NCBI GenBank assembly: GCA_900100475.1
Contig: FMTU01000005.1
Location: 310,001-374,000, forward strand
Direction of reading: 5' to 3'
Source of the DNA: Sphingobium faniae
GTDB taxonomy: Bacteria; Pseudomonadota; Alphaproteobacteria; Sphingomonadales; Sphingomonadaceae
DNA: 64,000 bases
Shown here: one piece after another, positions 1 through 8,990 of the stretch
How positions within the stretch are numbered: position 1 is the first letter of the stretch
How the letters are laid out: each line of letters opens with the position of its first letter
Notes under the pieces: model-generated
The model's database searches: none
Told to the model about the DNA's origin: nothing
Seen by the model: only the letters and a program-made list of their open reading frames with translations
Translations under genes and position numbers: made by a program

Positions 1-324
1 CCCGACGACAGTGGACTCGATCAGGTGGAACCGTTCATGGCGCCGCTGGTGATCGTATCGGCCTTTGATCTGGGGCAGGATCGGTTGGGAACGTTTTCCG
101 CCTATCGGTTTCTCTATGAACGGTTGCTGGGGGCGGGCGCGCGGCCATGGTTGCCCGGTGCCTTTTGCGCGGCGGCGAGTCTGCCGCATCTGCATCCCGA
201 CAAACGGCGCGCGCTGCTCCAGTCGATCAGCGAAGCGGCTGCGACGGCGATCGGATGGTCCAACCGGGAACCGACTTTCTATCCCGAATGGGTCGACAAG
301 GTGGACATGAGCAAGGCGAACTGA
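1..324 (+). CDS. C-terminal part of a hypothetical protein (5' end outside window)
   Basis: The frame is open from the first base to a TGA at 322-324, so this is most likely the last ~107 residues of a gene that starts before the window. The visible part has a hydrophobic strand-like stretch (MAPLVIVSAFDLG) and several Trp and Tyr residues near the end (IGWSNREPTFYPEW). I recognise no family. The gene converges on trmB with a 124-base gap. A GTG at 25 could serve as a start if the gene were complete, but it has no clear ribosome binding site. Confidence 0.5.
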   Translation, partial: PDDSGLDQVEPFMAPLVIVSAFDLGQDRLGTFSAYRFLYERLLGAGARPWLPGAFCAAASLPHLHPDKRRALLQSISEAAATAIGWSNREPTFYPEWVDKVDMSKAN

Positions 325-448
325 TCCGGCCAAGGCGGATCGGCAAAGCTGTCCATTGCTAAGGAAATGATGAGCGATCGGCCGATCTTGGATAGCTGCA
401 TCCGGGATTGGTCCAGTTCCATGTCCGCTCGCGCGATCGCAGGAAGGA

Positions 449-1144
449 TCAGATGCGCCGGTATCGGAAATACCACACTTCATGGCCCTGACGCCGGGCC
501 TTCGCCTCATAGCGGGTTTCGGGCCAGCCGCCGGGGCGGGTGAGGAAATCCTTCGGCTCCTTCGCCAGCCATTCGAAAGCGGGATGACCGTTCATCACCA
601 TGAGCGCCCAGCGCAAATAAACGGGATGGTCGGTGCCGAAACGGAACTCGCCGCCGGGTTTCAGCTTGCGCGCGATCAGTTCGACCGGACCCTTGTTCAT
701 CATGCGCCGCTTGGCATGGCGCGCCTTGGGCCAGGGATCGGGATGCAGCAGATAGACGAAGCTGAGCGAACCGTCGGGAATGCGGTTCAACACCGATAGT
801 GCATCGCCCATATGGAGGCGGATGTTCGGCAGGCTCTTGTCGCGGATATGGCCAAGCGCGCCGACGACGCCGTTCAGGAAAGGTTCGCAACCAATGAAGC
901 CATGGTCGGGCAGCATATCGGCGCGAATGGCCATATGCTCGCCCGCGCCGAAACCGATTTCAAAGTGGAGCGGGTGGTCATGGCCGAACAGGCTTTCCGC
1001 CGTGATGTCGCCTTCTTCGGGGACGCAGAGAGCGGGGAGCAGGCGATCCACCAGTTCCTGCTGCCCTGGCCGAAGCTTGTGGCCGGACTGCCGCCCGTAC
1101 AGGCGGTTGAGGGTCGTGGGGTCGCCGGATTTGTGCGCGGTCAT
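449..1144 (-). CDS. trmB: tRNA (guanine-N7-)-methyltransferase TrmB
   Basis: 231 residues, normal for TrmB. The enzyme methylates N7 of guanosine 46 in tRNA using S-adenosylmethionine (SAM). The SAM-binding glycine motif EIGFGAGEH lies near residues 57-65, the family signature LHPDPWPKARHAKRR near 132-146, and the GTDHPVYLRW segment toward the C-terminus. It is the last gene of a leftward group, downstream of metK, which makes its methyl donor. It is separated from the next upstream gene by 374 bases containing strong inverted repeats, so it may have its own leader and promoter. The assignment is secure from motifs. Confidence 0.93.
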   Translation of the reverse strand: MTAHKSGDPTTLNRLYGRQSGHKLRPGQQELVDRLLPALCVPEEGDITAESLFGHDHPLHFEIGFGAGEHMAIRADMLPDHGFIGCEPFLNGVVGALGHIRDKSLPNIRLHMGDALSVLNRIPDGSLSFVYLLHPDPWPKARHAKRRMMNKGPVELIARKLKPGGEFRFGTDHPVYLRWALMVMNGHPAFEWLAKEPKDFLTRPGGWPETRYEAKARRQGHEVWYFRYRRI

Positions 1145-1518
1145 GGCGGGCCGATAGCGGGCGGCGGAGCCGGGAGCAAGCAGGAGAAGGACAATGTTTG
1201 CCTCCCGCCATCAGGATGCGTGAAACCGGGGAGAGAAGGCGGGAGGCAAGGATTGTAAACCGCTGCCTCGAAGGATGGCGGGCATTGTGACGATCCGTTC
1301 CCCATTTCCTGAAGCTCGCCGCGTGCCTCGCGGCGACTCGCATGGGCCGAGAATGGCGGCGAACATTCGTGACAGTCCATATCCGCCCAAGTGAGATGCC
1401 GGGTCCGACAGGGATGTGGACCCGACGCCCCGCTTATGGCGCTGTGGCGCCGTCGAGCCTCATGAACTTTGGTCATTTTGCGGCAGAGCAGGGCGGGGTT
1501 GGCGCTGGCGCCCTATCG
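1145..1518. other. intergenic region with several hairpins upstream of trmB
   Basis: No convincing gene in 374 bases. It holds one large inverted repeat (1191-1256, listed separately), a perfect 8-bp stem with a 5-base loop at 1316-1336 (TCGCCGCG/CGCGGCGA), and a GGGTCC/GGACCC stem near 1409-1431. Read leftward, these would lie in the 5' region of the trmB transcript. I could not match the set to a known riboswitch. Confidence 0.4.
1191..1256. repeat. 66-base inverted repeat, 19-base arms
   Basis: Arm 1 (1191-1209) reads ACAATGTTTGCCTCCCGCC. The reverse complement of arm 2 (1238-1256) reads ACAATCCTTGCCTCCCGCC, so 17 of 19 positions pair, around a 28-base loop. No T-run follows on either side, so a simple terminator is unlikely. 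It could be a REP-like palindromic unit or a leader structure of trmB. Confidence 0.6.
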
Positions 1519-2022
1519 TTAGCGGCAGGGCTTTCCTTCATATTCGCGGCGATGGAGCGCATAATGGTTGCCATTCCAGCGCAGCACGGGAAAGCAGAAT
1601 CCGGGACCGCCCACGGCTATGTCGGGCCAACCGGCCGCGCCTTTGGTCTTGAGGAAGTCGGGGATGCCAACCTCCTTCGCCATCAATTTCCAGTGCCCGT
1701 CCGCCTGCTGGCCGAGCAGCCAGAATGCCTGCCCTGTATTGCCGTAACAGAAGAGGCTTGATTCGGAGATGATGACTTCCGGGCGGCCGTCACCGTTGAG
1801 GTCGCGGCGCTCCTCTATGGTGGCGGGAGAGGGTGGGGCGCCGGATTCATCGCATCCGCTGGTCCAGATTCCGCCCTGCCGGGTTAGACCGGCGGCGCGG
1901 AAGATCGTCGTGTCGGCGGCGCTATGGCTGGTGGAGGCAAGGGAAGAGAGAGGGACGGAAGTGGCCAAGGCCGCTCCCCATGCCATGAAGGCGATAGTGC
2001 TGCGCCTTTGCTTCCGTCCCAT
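1519..2022 (-). CDS. small secreted protein with an FG-GAP/EF-hand-like DxNxDGxxE motif
   Basis: 167 residues. The N-terminus (MGRKQRRSTIAFMAWGAALA...) has basic residues followed by a hydrophobic stretch ending near Ala-Ser, typical of a Sec signal peptide, so the product is probably periplasmic or secreted. Residues ~74-84 read DLNGDGRPEVI, the calcium-binding loop type seen in FG-GAP and dockerin-like proteins. Four cysteines in the mature part could form disulfides. Its start has an excellent ribosome binding site (AAGGAGG, 4 bases before ATG). It sits 17 bases downstream of metK and is probably co-transcribed. Function unknown. Confidence 0.7.
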   Translation of the reverse strand: MGRKQRRSTIAFMAWGAALATSVPLSSLASTSHSAADTTIFRAAGLTRQGGIWTSGCDESGAPPSPATIEERRDLNGDGRPEVIISESSLFCYGNTGQAFWLLGQQADGHWKLMAKEVGIPDFLKTKGAAGWPDIAVGGPGFCFPVLRWNGNHYALHRREYEGKPCR

Positions 2023-2039
2023 ATATCCTCCTTATGGCA

Positions 2040-3248
2040 TCAGGCGATGGCGGCCTTCAGCTTTTCAACCAGATCGGTGCGTTCCCAGGGGAAGAAGTCG
2101 CCTTCAGGCTTGCGGCCGAAATGGCCATAAGCGGCGGTCGGGCGATAAATCGGTTTGTTGAGGCCCAGATGTGTGCGGATGCCACGCGGGGTCAGGCCGC
2201 CCAGTTCCTTGATTGATTTGATCGCGTCCTCGATCTTCGCATCGTCGACCGAGCCGGTGCCGTGCGTGTCGACATAAAGCGACAGCGGCTCCGACACGCC
2301 GATGGCGTAAGCGAGCTGGATGGTGCAGCGCGTGGCCAGACCCGCCGCGACGATGTTCTTGGCGAGATAACGGGTGATATAGGCGGCCGATCGGTCGACT
2401 TTCGTCGGGTCCTTGCCGCTGAACGCGCCGCCGCCATGGGGCGATGCGCCGCCATAGGTGTCGACGATGATCTTGCGGCCCGTAAGGCCCGCGTCGCCGT
2501 CCGGCCCGCCAATTTCGAAACTGCCGGTCGGATTGATGTGATAGACGGTCTCATCCGAGAGCAGGTTCGCGGGCAGAACTTCCGCGATGGCGCCCTTCAC
2601 GTAATTCTTCAGTTCCGTTTCCTTCTCGCCCTGGTCGAAGCCCGGCGCGTGCTGGGTCGAGACGACGATGGCGGTGGCGGCGGCGGGCTTGCCGTTTTCG
2701 AAGCGGAGCGTCACCTGGCTCTTGGCGTCGGGTTCCAGGAAAGGCGCGCGGCCCGAATGACGGTCGGCGGCCATCTTCGCGAGTATCTTGTGGCTGTAGT
2801 CCAGCGTCGCGGGCATGAGGTCGGGTGTTTCGTCGCAAGCGAAACCGAACATGATGCCCTGATCGCCCGCGCCTTCATCCTTGTTGCCGGACGCATCGAC
2901 ACCCTGCGCGATATGCGCGGACTGGGCGTGGAGATTATTCTCGAAGCGGAGATTTTTCCAGTGGAAGCCATCCTGCTCGTAACCGATGCGCTTTACGGTT
3001 TCGCGAACGGCTTGCTCGATCTCTTCCTGTGCGCCGGAGGCCCACTGGCCGTTCTCAAAAACGCCCTTGCAGCGAATTTCGCCCGCCAGCACCACGAGTT
3101 GTGTCGTCGTCAGCGTTTCGCAGGCGATGCGGGCTTCGGGATCCTTGGAAAGGAACAGGTCGACGATGGCGTCGGAGATCTGGTCCGCGACCTTGTCGGG
3201 ATGGCCTTCGGACACGGATTCCGAGGTGAAGAGATAATTGCTACGCAT
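2040..3248 (-). CDS. metK: S-adenosylmethionine synthetase
   Basis: 402 residues from the ATG at 3248. It makes SAM from methionine and ATP in the cytosol. Family motifs are all present: [15 protein letters not shown] near the N-terminus, [11 protein letters not shown] near residue 120, and the phosphate-binding loop [16 protein letters not shown] near residue 265. The open frame extends 33 codons upstream, but [19 protein letters not shown] is the standard MetK N-terminus and GGGAG lies just before that ATG. It lies 58 bases downstream of lnt on the same strand. That short gap shows no recognisable SAM riboswitch. Confidence 0.96.
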   Translation of the reverse strand: MRSNYLFTSESVSEGHPDKVADQISDAIVDLFLSKDPEARIACETLTTTQLVVLAGEIRCKGVFENGQWASGAQEEIEQAVRETVKRIGYEQDGFHWKNLRFENNLHAQSAHIAQGVDASGNKDEGAGDQGIMFGFACDETPDLMPATLDYSHKILAKMAADRHSGRAPFLEPDAKSQVTLRFENGKPAAATAIVVSTQHAPGFDQGEKETELKNYVKGAIAEVLPANLLSDETVYHINPTGSFEIGGPDGDAGLTGRKIIVDTYGGASPHGGGAFSGKDPTKVDRSAAYITRYLAKNIVAAGLATRCTIQLAYAIGVSEPLSLYVDTHGTGSVDDAKIEDAIKSIKELGGLTPRGIRTHLGLNKPIYRPTAAYGHFGRKPEGDFFPWERTDLVEKLKAAIA

Positions 3249-3306
3249 GGGACTCCCATTAGCACGCTGACTGAGCAGGGGACATAAAGAAAAGTTTATG
3301 TGGCTA

Positions 3307-4854
3307 TTAGCGGTTCGATTTGCGCGTGGCAATGGCCAGTCCGCCAAGGATCAGCAGGAAGATGAGCGGGGACCAGTTGCCGAGGCGTGCGAAGAGCGTT
3401 GGCGGCAGGGAAGAGGGAAGCGCCGTGTCGAGAAAGCCGGCGCGGCGCAGCCCCAGCTTGTGCAGCACATGACCGCGCGCGTCGATGACCGCCGAGACGC
3501 CTGTGGGCGTGGAGCGGATGATCGGCAACCCTTCCTCGATGGCGCGGAGGCGGGCTTGCGCGAGATGCTGGACCGGCCCCCAACTGCCGAACCATGCGTC
3601 GTTGGAGGGATTGAAGAGGAACGCCGGGCGGTTGGCGCTGTCGATCACCTGTCCGGAAAAGATGATCTCATAGCAGATCTGGACGCCCATCTTCATTTCC
3701 GGGCGGCCAAGGACGGCGGGCAGGACAAGGCTCTGCGGGCCGGGGCCGGGCCAGAAATCGGCGTCTCCGGGGACGAGGCGTGAGAGGCCGAGCGGCTCAA
3801 GGATTGAGCGCATCGGCAGATATTCGCCATAGGGGACAAGGTGCGCCTTGTCATAGCGGGCGGGCAGGTGGGCGTCGGGAGTGACGATCCAGACGCTGTT
3901 GTTCGCGCCTGCCAGCACTGTCTCGTTGTAACCGCCCTTGTCGACCTGCTTGTAATAGACCTTGTTCGCTCCGGTCAGCAACAGGTCGTCGGGACCGAGC
4001 AGGGCGGCGAGACGGCTGCGCCAGGCCGGTTCCATGTCGAGATAGGCCGGGATCGCGGCTTCAGGCCAGAAGATGAGACGCGGGGCCGGGCGCGGCGTGC
4101 CGGAGAGAGCCGCGAGGGTGCGGAAATGGGCCTGTTCCAGTTCGACGGAATATTTCTCGTCCTGACCGATATTGGGCTGGACGACGCGGATGCGCGGCGC
4201 CCCCGCCGGCGTGGCGGGCGCCTGCGAGAACAGGCCCCAGAGCGCGAGGGCGAAAAGCGGGACGGCTATGGCGGCGGCGGGCCTGAACTGGCGGCGGGAG
4301 AGCATGGCCAGTGCGCCCGACGCCAATATGGCCAGAGCGCCCAGTCCATAGGTGCCGATGACGGTGGAGGCGATCGCGATGCCGGTGGGCAGCCAGATCA
4401 CGCCCAGCGGGTTCCATGCAAAGCCGGTGAAGACCGCTGCACGGAGATATTCGGACGCTATCCAGCAGGCTGCGAGGAAAAGGAGGAACGGCAGCTTGCC
4501 GGGCGCGAAGCGGCGGGCGAGCCACCACGCGCTGAAGGTCGCCAGGCCGGGATAGATGGCAAGATAGAGCGAGAGCAGAAACACCGCGCCATAGCCGAAC
4601 CAGTGCGGCATCGCGTCCTGATAGGTGAAGGCATGGGCGATCCAGTTGAGGCTCAGCGTGAAATGGCTGAGGCCAAAGAGCCAGCCGCGCGTGAAGGCGG
4701 CTTTGCGGTCGGGCGCCCGTTCGATCAGCAGGATCAGCAGGGCGAAGCAGGAAAGCGTGACGGGCCAGAGCTGCAATGGCTCGAAACCCGTCGCCGACAG
4801 AAAGCCGGCGGTCAGGGCGATGAGCTTTGGTCGGCGGTCGAGGACTGCCAGCAT
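3307..4854 (-). CDS. lnt: apolipoprotein N-acyltransferase
   Basis: About 515 residues. Lnt adds the third acyl chain to the N-terminal cysteine of lipoproteins in the inner membrane. The N-terminal half has several hydrophobic segments ([20 protein letters not shown] and further). The C-terminal half is a nitrilase-type domain with the triad visible as Glu in FWPEAAIP, Lys in [12 protein letters not shown] and Cys in [11 protein letters not shown] chose the ATG at 4854, eight bases after the stop of the upstream DedA gene. An in-frame start at 4896 would overlap that gene. The order DedA-lnt-metK suggests one leftward transcript. Confidence 0.93.
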   Translation of the reverse strand: MLAVLDRRPKLIALTAGFLSATGFEPLQLWPVTLSCFALLILLIERAPDRKAAFTRGWLFGLSHFTLSLNWIAHAFTYQDAMPHWFGYGAVFLLSLYLAIYPGLATFSAWWLARRFAPGKLPFLLFLAACWIASEYLRAAVFTGFAWNPLGVIWLPTGIAIASTVIGTYGLGALAILASGALAMLSRRQFRPAAAIAVPLFALALWGLFSQAPATPAGAPRIRVVQPNIGQDEKYSVELEQAHFRTLAALSGTPRPAPRLIFWPEAAIPAYLDMEPAWRSRLAALLGPDDLLLTGANKVYYKQVDKGGYNETVLAGANNSVWIVTPDAHLPARYDKAHLVPYGEYLPMRSILEPLGLSRLVPGDADFWPGPGPQSLVLPAVLGRPEMKMGVQICYEIIFSGQVIDSANRPAFLFNPSNDAWFGSWGPVQHLAQARLRAIEEGLPIIRSTPTGVSAVIDARGHVLHKLGLRRAGFLDTALPSSLPPTLFARLGNWSPLIFLLILGGLAIATRKSNR

Positions 4855-4862
4855 CGGGGCGG

Positions 4863-5498
4863 TCAGCGAACCGTCGCCATGGTGGCGTTGGTGCACTGGT
4901 CACTCTTCTCGCCGCCGCCTGTCAGCATGGACGCCGCGATGAAACCACCGACCACCAGTACGAGGAACAGGCCAGAGAGGAGGGCCAGATATTTTTCGAT
5001 GAAGGCTTTGATCGGGCGGCCGAACTTCCAGAAGAGGAAGCCCACCAGCATGAACTGGAAGGCGCGGCTGAGGATGCTCGCCCAAATGAAGGTGAAGAGC
5101 GGGAGGCCGATGAACCCTGCGGTGATGGTGATGAGTTTGAAGGGGATGGGCGTCGCGCCCTTGATGAGGATGATCTCCGCGCCATATTCACGCAGGTAGC
5201 AGGCCGCGACCGGGAACTTGGCGGACAGGCCGAGGGCCGCGAGGATCTGGTGGCCCACCGTCTCATAGACGAAATGGCCGATCGCGTAGCCGAACAGGCC
5301 GCCCAGCACCGAGGCGAGGGTGCAGATAATACCGAAGCGGATCGCGCGTTCCGGGCGGGCGAGGCACATGAGGCCGAGCAGCGGATGCGGGGGAATCGGG
5401 AAGAAGCTCGATTCCATAAAAGATATTGCGAAAAGCCAGCGTTCGGCGTGGGCGTGGGCCGCTTTGGCGAGGGTCCATTGATAGAGCCGGGTAAGCAT
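4863..5498 (-). CDS. DedA/VTT-family inner-membrane protein (YqaA type)
   Basis: 211 residues from the ATG at 5498. The protein has at least four hydrophobic segments and the conserved DedA features SFMESSFFPIPPHPLL near the N-terminus and GATPIPFKLITITAGF in the middle. DedA proteins are inner-membrane proteins linked to lipid scrambling, envelope homeostasis and proton-motive force. The shorter YqaA branch fits the length. The open frame continues upstream to 6134, but that part is the shadow of other genes and lacks family similarity. It is the first gene of the leftward group with lnt and metK. Confidence 0.85.
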   Translation of the reverse strand: MLTRLYQWTLAKAAHAHAERWLFAISFMESSFFPIPPHPLLGLMCLARPERAIRFGIICTLASVLGGLFGYAIGHFVYETVGHQILAALGLSAKFPVAACYLREYGAEIILIKGATPIPFKLITITAGFIGLPLFTFIWASILSRAFQFMLVGFLFWKFGRPIKAFIEKYLALLSGLFLVLVVGGFIAASMLTGGGEKSDQCTNATMATVR

Positions 5499-5633
5499 CG
5501 AAGGCGGGCCTAGCCGAGATGAAGGCGGGCCGCCAGCGGTTTCGCCAGCATGGTCCTGTTGCGAGGCGGGATGCCGCCTGGACTTGGCAGTTCGGAAACG
5601 GCCGCCTAAATAGGAAGTCAGAGGAGATGAGCG

Positions 5634-5876
5634 ATGCAAGGCATGGGAGAGGGCGCCTGCCCCTTTACCTTCAACACGGACCCGGCGACCTTCAAGGTCG
5701 GGGATGAAGTCAGCTATCGCGTGACGGGCGGCCTGGAAGGGATGCCCTTTGTCGGGGTGCTGCTGGAAGTGCATGACGATCATGTCGTGCTGACATCTGA
5801 TCCCGACGACAAGGCGAGCCGGATGCGCGCCACGCGGGAAAGCCGCCCGGTCGTGCGCGAAGAGGATATTTGCTGA
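5634..5876 (+). CDS. small conserved-looking hypothetical protein (80 aa)
   Basis: 80 residues with a good ribosome binding site (AGAGGAG, 7 bases before the ATG). The composition is that of a soluble beta-rich domain: FKVGDEVSYRVTGGLEGMPFVG, then LLEVHDDHVVLTSDP. A KOW/SH3-like barrel is possible but is only an impression. It lies divergent from the DedA gene with a 135-base gap and 70 bases before the next rightward gene. Function unknown. Confidence 0.6.
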   Translation: MQGMGEGACPFTFNTDPATFKVGDEVSYRVTGGLEGMPFVGVLLEVHDDHVVLTSDPDDKASRMRATRESRPVVREEDIC

Positions 5877-5946
5877 CGCGACGGCGTTGACCGTCGCGCA
5901 CCGTCTGTGCCAGAGCCGCGATGCGGCCTGAGCAGGCGATTTCCGT

Positions 5947-6705
5947 GTGACTTTTTCTTCCCCTTCCCGATCCCCGAAGGAACGCGCTGGCGGACTGGCC
6001 TTTGCGCTGGGGCTGAACGCGCTGTTGCTGCTGGCGTTGCTGACGCTGGCGCCGGCGTTGCAGCCGCCGCCGGTCGATCCGCGCAACCCGGTGACGTTCG
6101 AACTCGCCCCCGGTCCCAAGGCGGCGGAGGACAAGGAGCAGGCGCAGAAAAGCGACGAAAAATCGAAGGAAAACGCGCCGCAAAAGCAGGCGGACGCCGC
6201 GGTCCGGCCACCGCGCCCGGTGGAAAAGTCGCCGGAACTGCCGCCATCGCCGCTTCCCTTTCTGGTGCTCGACAGCAGCCAGATGGCCGCTGCGGATATC
6301 GGGAAGATGCCGAAAAAGGGGCAGGGACAAGGCGCGGACCAAGGCGACAGCGCGCAGATGCAGGGTCCGGGCGAAGGGCCAGGTGGCGTGCAGCTTTTCG
6401 CGGCGGAATGGTATCGCAGGCCGCGCGACGCGGAACTTTCGCCCTATCTGCCGGGCCATGCGCCGCCGGACGGCTGGGGCGAGGTCGCGTGCAAGACGGT
6501 CGACAATTATCGGGTGGAAAACTGCCAGGCGCTGGGGGAATCGCCGATGGGGTCGGGCTTTGCACGGGCCGTGCGGCTGGCGGCCTGGCAGTTTCAGGTG
6601 CTGCCGCCGCGCGTCAACGGTAAGGTGATGGTCGGAAGCTGGGTGCGGATCAGGATTGATTATTCGCGCAAGGTGGTGAGCGGCGCTGGCGGGACCGGGC
6701 GGTAG
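5947..6705 (+). CDS. TonB-like periplasmic protein with one N-terminal membrane anchor
   Basis: 252 residues from a GTG start. Residues ~12-38 form one hydrophobic anchor (GLAFALGLNALLLLALLTLA). A charged, Pro/Lys/Gln-rich linker follows (~60-130), then a folded C-terminal part (~150-245) ending in an (R)VNGKVMVGSWVRIRIDYSRK segment that resembles the last strands of TonB C-terminal domains. The layout (anchor, flexible periplasmic linker, small C-terminal domain) matches TonB/TolA-type energy transducers. The sequence is too divergent to call it TonB, and no exbB or exbD is nearby. Confidence 0.65.
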   Translation: MTFSSPSRSPKERAGGLAFALGLNALLLLALLTLAPALQPPPVDPRNPVTFELAPGPKAAEDKEQAQKSDEKSKENAPQKQADAAVRPPRPVEKSPELPPSPLPFLVLDSSQMAAADIGKMPKKGQGQGADQGDSAQMQGPGEGPGGVQLFAAEWYRRPRDAELSPYLPGHAPPDGWGEVACKTVDNYRVENCQALGESPMGSGFARAVRLAAWQFQVLPPRVNGKVMVGSWVRIRIDYSRKVVSGAGGTGR

Positions 6706-7144
6706 GGGACAGCGGTGGAAGGCCGGTCCCCGGCGCAACGCCCGCGCCAGAATAGGGGCCTGAAGCACGGGCGCGCCAGAAAGTCCGGCCCGGCAGGCCC
6801 GATCCAGCAAATCCGGCCCGGCAGATCCGACATGGCCTGGAAAGCCCGTGGCTTTGGCGGAGTCGGCGAAGGCGGCGCGATCCCTTGCCGGGCAAGATCG
6901 AGCGGTTTGCCGCATGATGCATTCGAATGACCGGCCCCATCGCTGGCGCGGGCGGGGCGTTCATCTGCCCGCAAGGTTGATTTGAACACGCAGGATGCCA
7001 CGGCGATCAGGTGAAGCGGCAAGCCGCGCATCCGTGAAGCCATGTGGAGGGGTTCCGACAGCCGACGCCATCAGGCGCACGGCGATCGGACGAGAAGCTG
7101 CGAACCCGCAGGCCCGGCAGGTCAAGTTTGAAGGAATTTTCGCA
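6706..7144. other. intergenic region without a supported gene
   Basis: 439 bases. Short open frames exist on both strands but have low-complexity, Arg/Gly/Pro-rich composition typical of shadow frames in GC-rich DNA. The 13-mer TCCGGCCCGGCAG occurs twice about 30 bases apart near 6783-6825. The ribosome binding site of the next gene (GAAGGAA) lies near 7129. Confidence 0.4.
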
Positions 7145-8023
7145 ATGCACATCATTTCCAAAAGCCGCAGGGCGCTTTTACTGCTGGCGATGCTGACTGG
7201 AGCCGCATCGGGCAGCGTCGCCGCACAAGCGCAGGAGACGTCCCAACCGGACCTGACCGCGACCATATATACATCGCCCCCGGCCGAAGAAGAGATGGCC
7301 GAAGGCCCCGAGGTCAAGGGCATCATCTCCGCGCGCAGCGGAGACAGGGTGCAGGTGACGACCGCCGACGGCGCCAGGACCATCGTCGCGGTGAACGAGG
7401 CCACCCGCATCAGCGCAAGCAAGGGGCTTTTCGGCCTTGATCGCAGCAAGCTGGGCGCGGATGCGCTGGTCAACGGCCTGCCGGTGACCATCAAGACATG
7501 GCAGTCGGGCAACGATCTGGTGGCGAACCGGATCACGCTTCAGAACAAGGATCTCAAAACCGCTTCCATGATCCATAACGGCACGGCCCAGCGCTTTGAC
7601 GAACAGACAGCCGCGACCGAGGCGCTGCGCGGGCGCATGGGCGAAATCGACCAGTATAATGTCAAGAGCACGACGAACGTGAATTTCGACACCGGCAAGG
7701 CCGCGTTGTCGGATCAGGCGAAAAACGATCTCTGCGCCACGGCAACCACCGCCGAGGGAATGAGCAACGCCCTGCTGCTGGTCGTGGGTTACACCGATTC
7801 GACGGGGGGCGATGAATTCAATCAGGAACTGAGCGAAAAGCGCGCCGGCCGCGTGGTCAATTACCTGCAACAGGCCTGCGGCTGGAAGCCCTATCGCATG
7901 TTGACCCCCACCGGCATGTCCGAAGCCGATCCTCTGGGGAGCAATGACACCGTGGAGGGCAAGGCCCAGAACCGCCGTGTCGCGGTGAATATCCTGGTGA
8001 GCAAGGGCCTGGACGGTCTGTGA
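7145..8023 (+). CDS. OmpA-family protein (C-terminal peptidoglycan-binding domain)
   Basis: 292 residues. A signal peptide is clear (MHIISKSRRALLLLAMLTGA ... AQA). The middle part (~50-140) is a small beta domain (EVKGIISARSGDRVQVTTADG), like DUF5666-type OB folds. The C-terminal ~120 residues are an OmpA domain: VNFDTGKAALSDQAK, the VVGYTDSTGG loop and NQELSEKRAGRVVNYL, which bind peptidoglycan. No beta-barrel is seen, so it is probably periplasmic and tethers to the cell wall. I start at the ATG at 7145 because it gives the signal peptide and follows GAAGGAA. Confidence 0.85.
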   Translation: MHIISKSRRALLLLAMLTGAASGSVAAQAQETSQPDLTATIYTSPPAEEEMAEGPEVKGIISARSGDRVQVTTADGARTIVAVNEATRISASKGLFGLDRSKLGADALVNGLPVTIKTWQSGNDLVANRITLQNKDLKTASMIHNGTAQRFDEQTAATEALRGRMGEIDQYNVKSTTNVNFDTGKAALSDQAKNDLCATATTAEGMSNALLLVVGYTDSTGGDEFNQELSEKRAGRVVNYLQQACGWKPYRMLTPTGMSEADPLGSNDTVEGKAQNRRVAVNILVSKGLDGL

Positions 8024-8030
8024 GATGCGC

Positions 8031-8050
8031 GGGGCGGGCTGGTCCGCCCC
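8031..8050 (+). terminator. hairpin after the OmpA-family gene
   Basis: GGGGCGG at 8031-8037 pairs perfectly with CCGCCCC at 8044-8050 around a 6-base loop, eight bases after the stop codon. Only a short T-run follows (GGCTTTCC), so termination may be weak. Confidence 0.5.
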
Positions 8051-8137
8051 GGCTTTCCGCCGTGAGCAGAAGAATCAGCCTGCGGCGATCATATGGTTGC
8101 GTTTCGCAACTTTCATGACACCATGCCGCCACCTAGA

Positions 8138-8181
8138 GTGATTTCGAGCCAGATGGAATCATCTGGCGACTCGGAAATCAC
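8138..8181. repeat. long imperfect hairpin upstream of the glutathione S-transferase gene
   Basis: GTGATTTCGAGCCAGATG (8138-8155) pairs with CATCTGGCGACTCGGAAATCAC (8160-8181), leaving only small bulges (about 18 paired bases). It ends 17 bases before the start codon at 8199, so it would fold in the 5' leader. It may be a dispersed palindromic unit or a translation-control structure. There is no T-run. Confidence 0.5.
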
Positions 8182-8198
8182 GGAACAGGGAGAAGCAC

Positions 8199-8846
8199 AT
8201 GATCCTCTATGGTGCGCGGCCTTCGCCTTTTGTGCGCAAGGTCATCGTGTTCGCCGCCGAAAAGGGCATCGCGCTGGACGTGCAGCCGGGTGGTTTCGGG
8301 CAGGGCGGGGAGATGTTCGCGCAGGCTTCGCCCTTCGGCAAGATCCCGGCCTTTCAGGATGGCGATTTCCTGATCAGCGACAGCACGGCGATCATAACCT
8401 ATCTGGATACGCTGCATCCGCAGCCCGATCTGATCCCGGCCGAGGCGAAGGCGCGGGCGCGGACCGTCTGGTATGAGGAGTTCGCCGATACGATCCTGCA
8501 ACCGGCGGGGGTGGAGATTTTCTTCAATCGGGTGGTTGCGCCCTTTCTGGGATTGCCCAGCGACCTCGCCGCGGCGGACAGGGCCGAGGCGGAGAAGATG
8601 CCGGGGCTTTACGATTATGTGGAAAAGGCGTTGCCCGATAGTGGCTGGCTGGTGGAAGACCGCTTCACGCTGGCGGACATCGCGGTCGCCTGTCCGCTCA
8701 TCAATATCGGTTATTGCAGCGTGGGGCTGGAGCAGGGGCGCTGGCCCAGGGCGAAGGCGTGGTTGCAGCGGGTGCGGGAGCGGCCGAGTTTTGCGGAGGC
8801 GCTGGCGATCGAGGCCAGGGGTCTGAACCGGATGATGGGAAAATAA
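8199..8846 (+). CDS. glutathione S-transferase family protein
   Basis: 215 residues, the usual length. The N-terminal thioredoxin-fold half starts MILYGARPSPFVRKVIVFA, with Ser9-Pro10-Phe11 at the catalytic position, and includes the cis-Pro/glutathione-binding segment FGKIPAFQDGDFLISDSTAII. The C-terminal helical half contains WLVEDRFTLADIAVACPL, the conserved GST N-capping box. Members conjugate or isomerise small electrophiles with glutathione in the cytosol; the substrate cannot be told. The start follows AGGGAGAAG. It borders the GTA cluster but is not part of it. Confidence 0.9.
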   Translation: MILYGARPSPFVRKVIVFAAEKGIALDVQPGGFGQGGEMFAQASPFGKIPAFQDGDFLISDSTAIITYLDTLHPQPDLIPAEAKARARTVWYEEFADTILQPAGVEIFFNRVVAPFLGLPSDLAAADRAEAEKMPGLYDYVEKALPDSGWLVEDRFTLADIAVACPLINIGYCSVGLEQGRWPRAKAWLQRVRERPSFAEALAIEARGLNRMMGK

Positions 8847-8869
8847 TTTACCTATTTGGAACATTTTTC

Positions 8870-8899
8870 TTGACATCGTGACGCTCTTCGGGCAGAGAT
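8870..8899 (+). promoter_or_regulatory. possible promoter of the GTA cluster
   Basis: A perfect -35 box TTGACA lies at 8870-8875 in an AT-rich stretch after the GST gene. The matching -10 position (CAGAGAT, 17-18 bases on) is poor. It is the only promoter-like signal before the first GTA gene, so it is listed with low confidence. Confidence 0.3.
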
Positions 8900-8943
8900 G
8901 TCGACACTGGAAAATTGTGAGTCGCCGATGTGGCGGTGTAAGG

Positions 8944-8975
8944 GGGCTGGTCCGGATGGACCGGCCCTTTTGCTT
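8944..8975 (+). terminator. T-run hairpin in front of the first GTA gene (possible attenuator)
   Basis: GGGCTGGTCC (8944-8953) pairs over ten positions, with one G-T pair, with GGACCGGCCC (8958-8967) around the tetraloop GGAT, followed by TTTTGCTTT. This is a good intrinsic terminator shape placed 55 bases before the terS start and downstream of the only promoter-like site, so it could act as an attenuator of the cluster. Confidence 0.65.
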
Positions 8976-8990
8976 TGCGCGGCGGCGGCG

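Noticed and set aside
3249..3306. Possible SAM riboswitch before metK
   Set aside because: The gap is only 58 bases and lacks the stems and conserved core of SAM-II, SAM/SAH or other types I know.
4863..6134. Long N-terminal extension of the DedA-type gene
   Set aside because: The extension overlaps two plus-strand genes and shows no membrane or family features; the family start is at 5498.
6650..6964. Short open frames on both strands (for example 6715-6930 plus, 6650-6964 minus)
   Set aside because: No ribosome binding site, low-complexity basic composition and no recognisable features.
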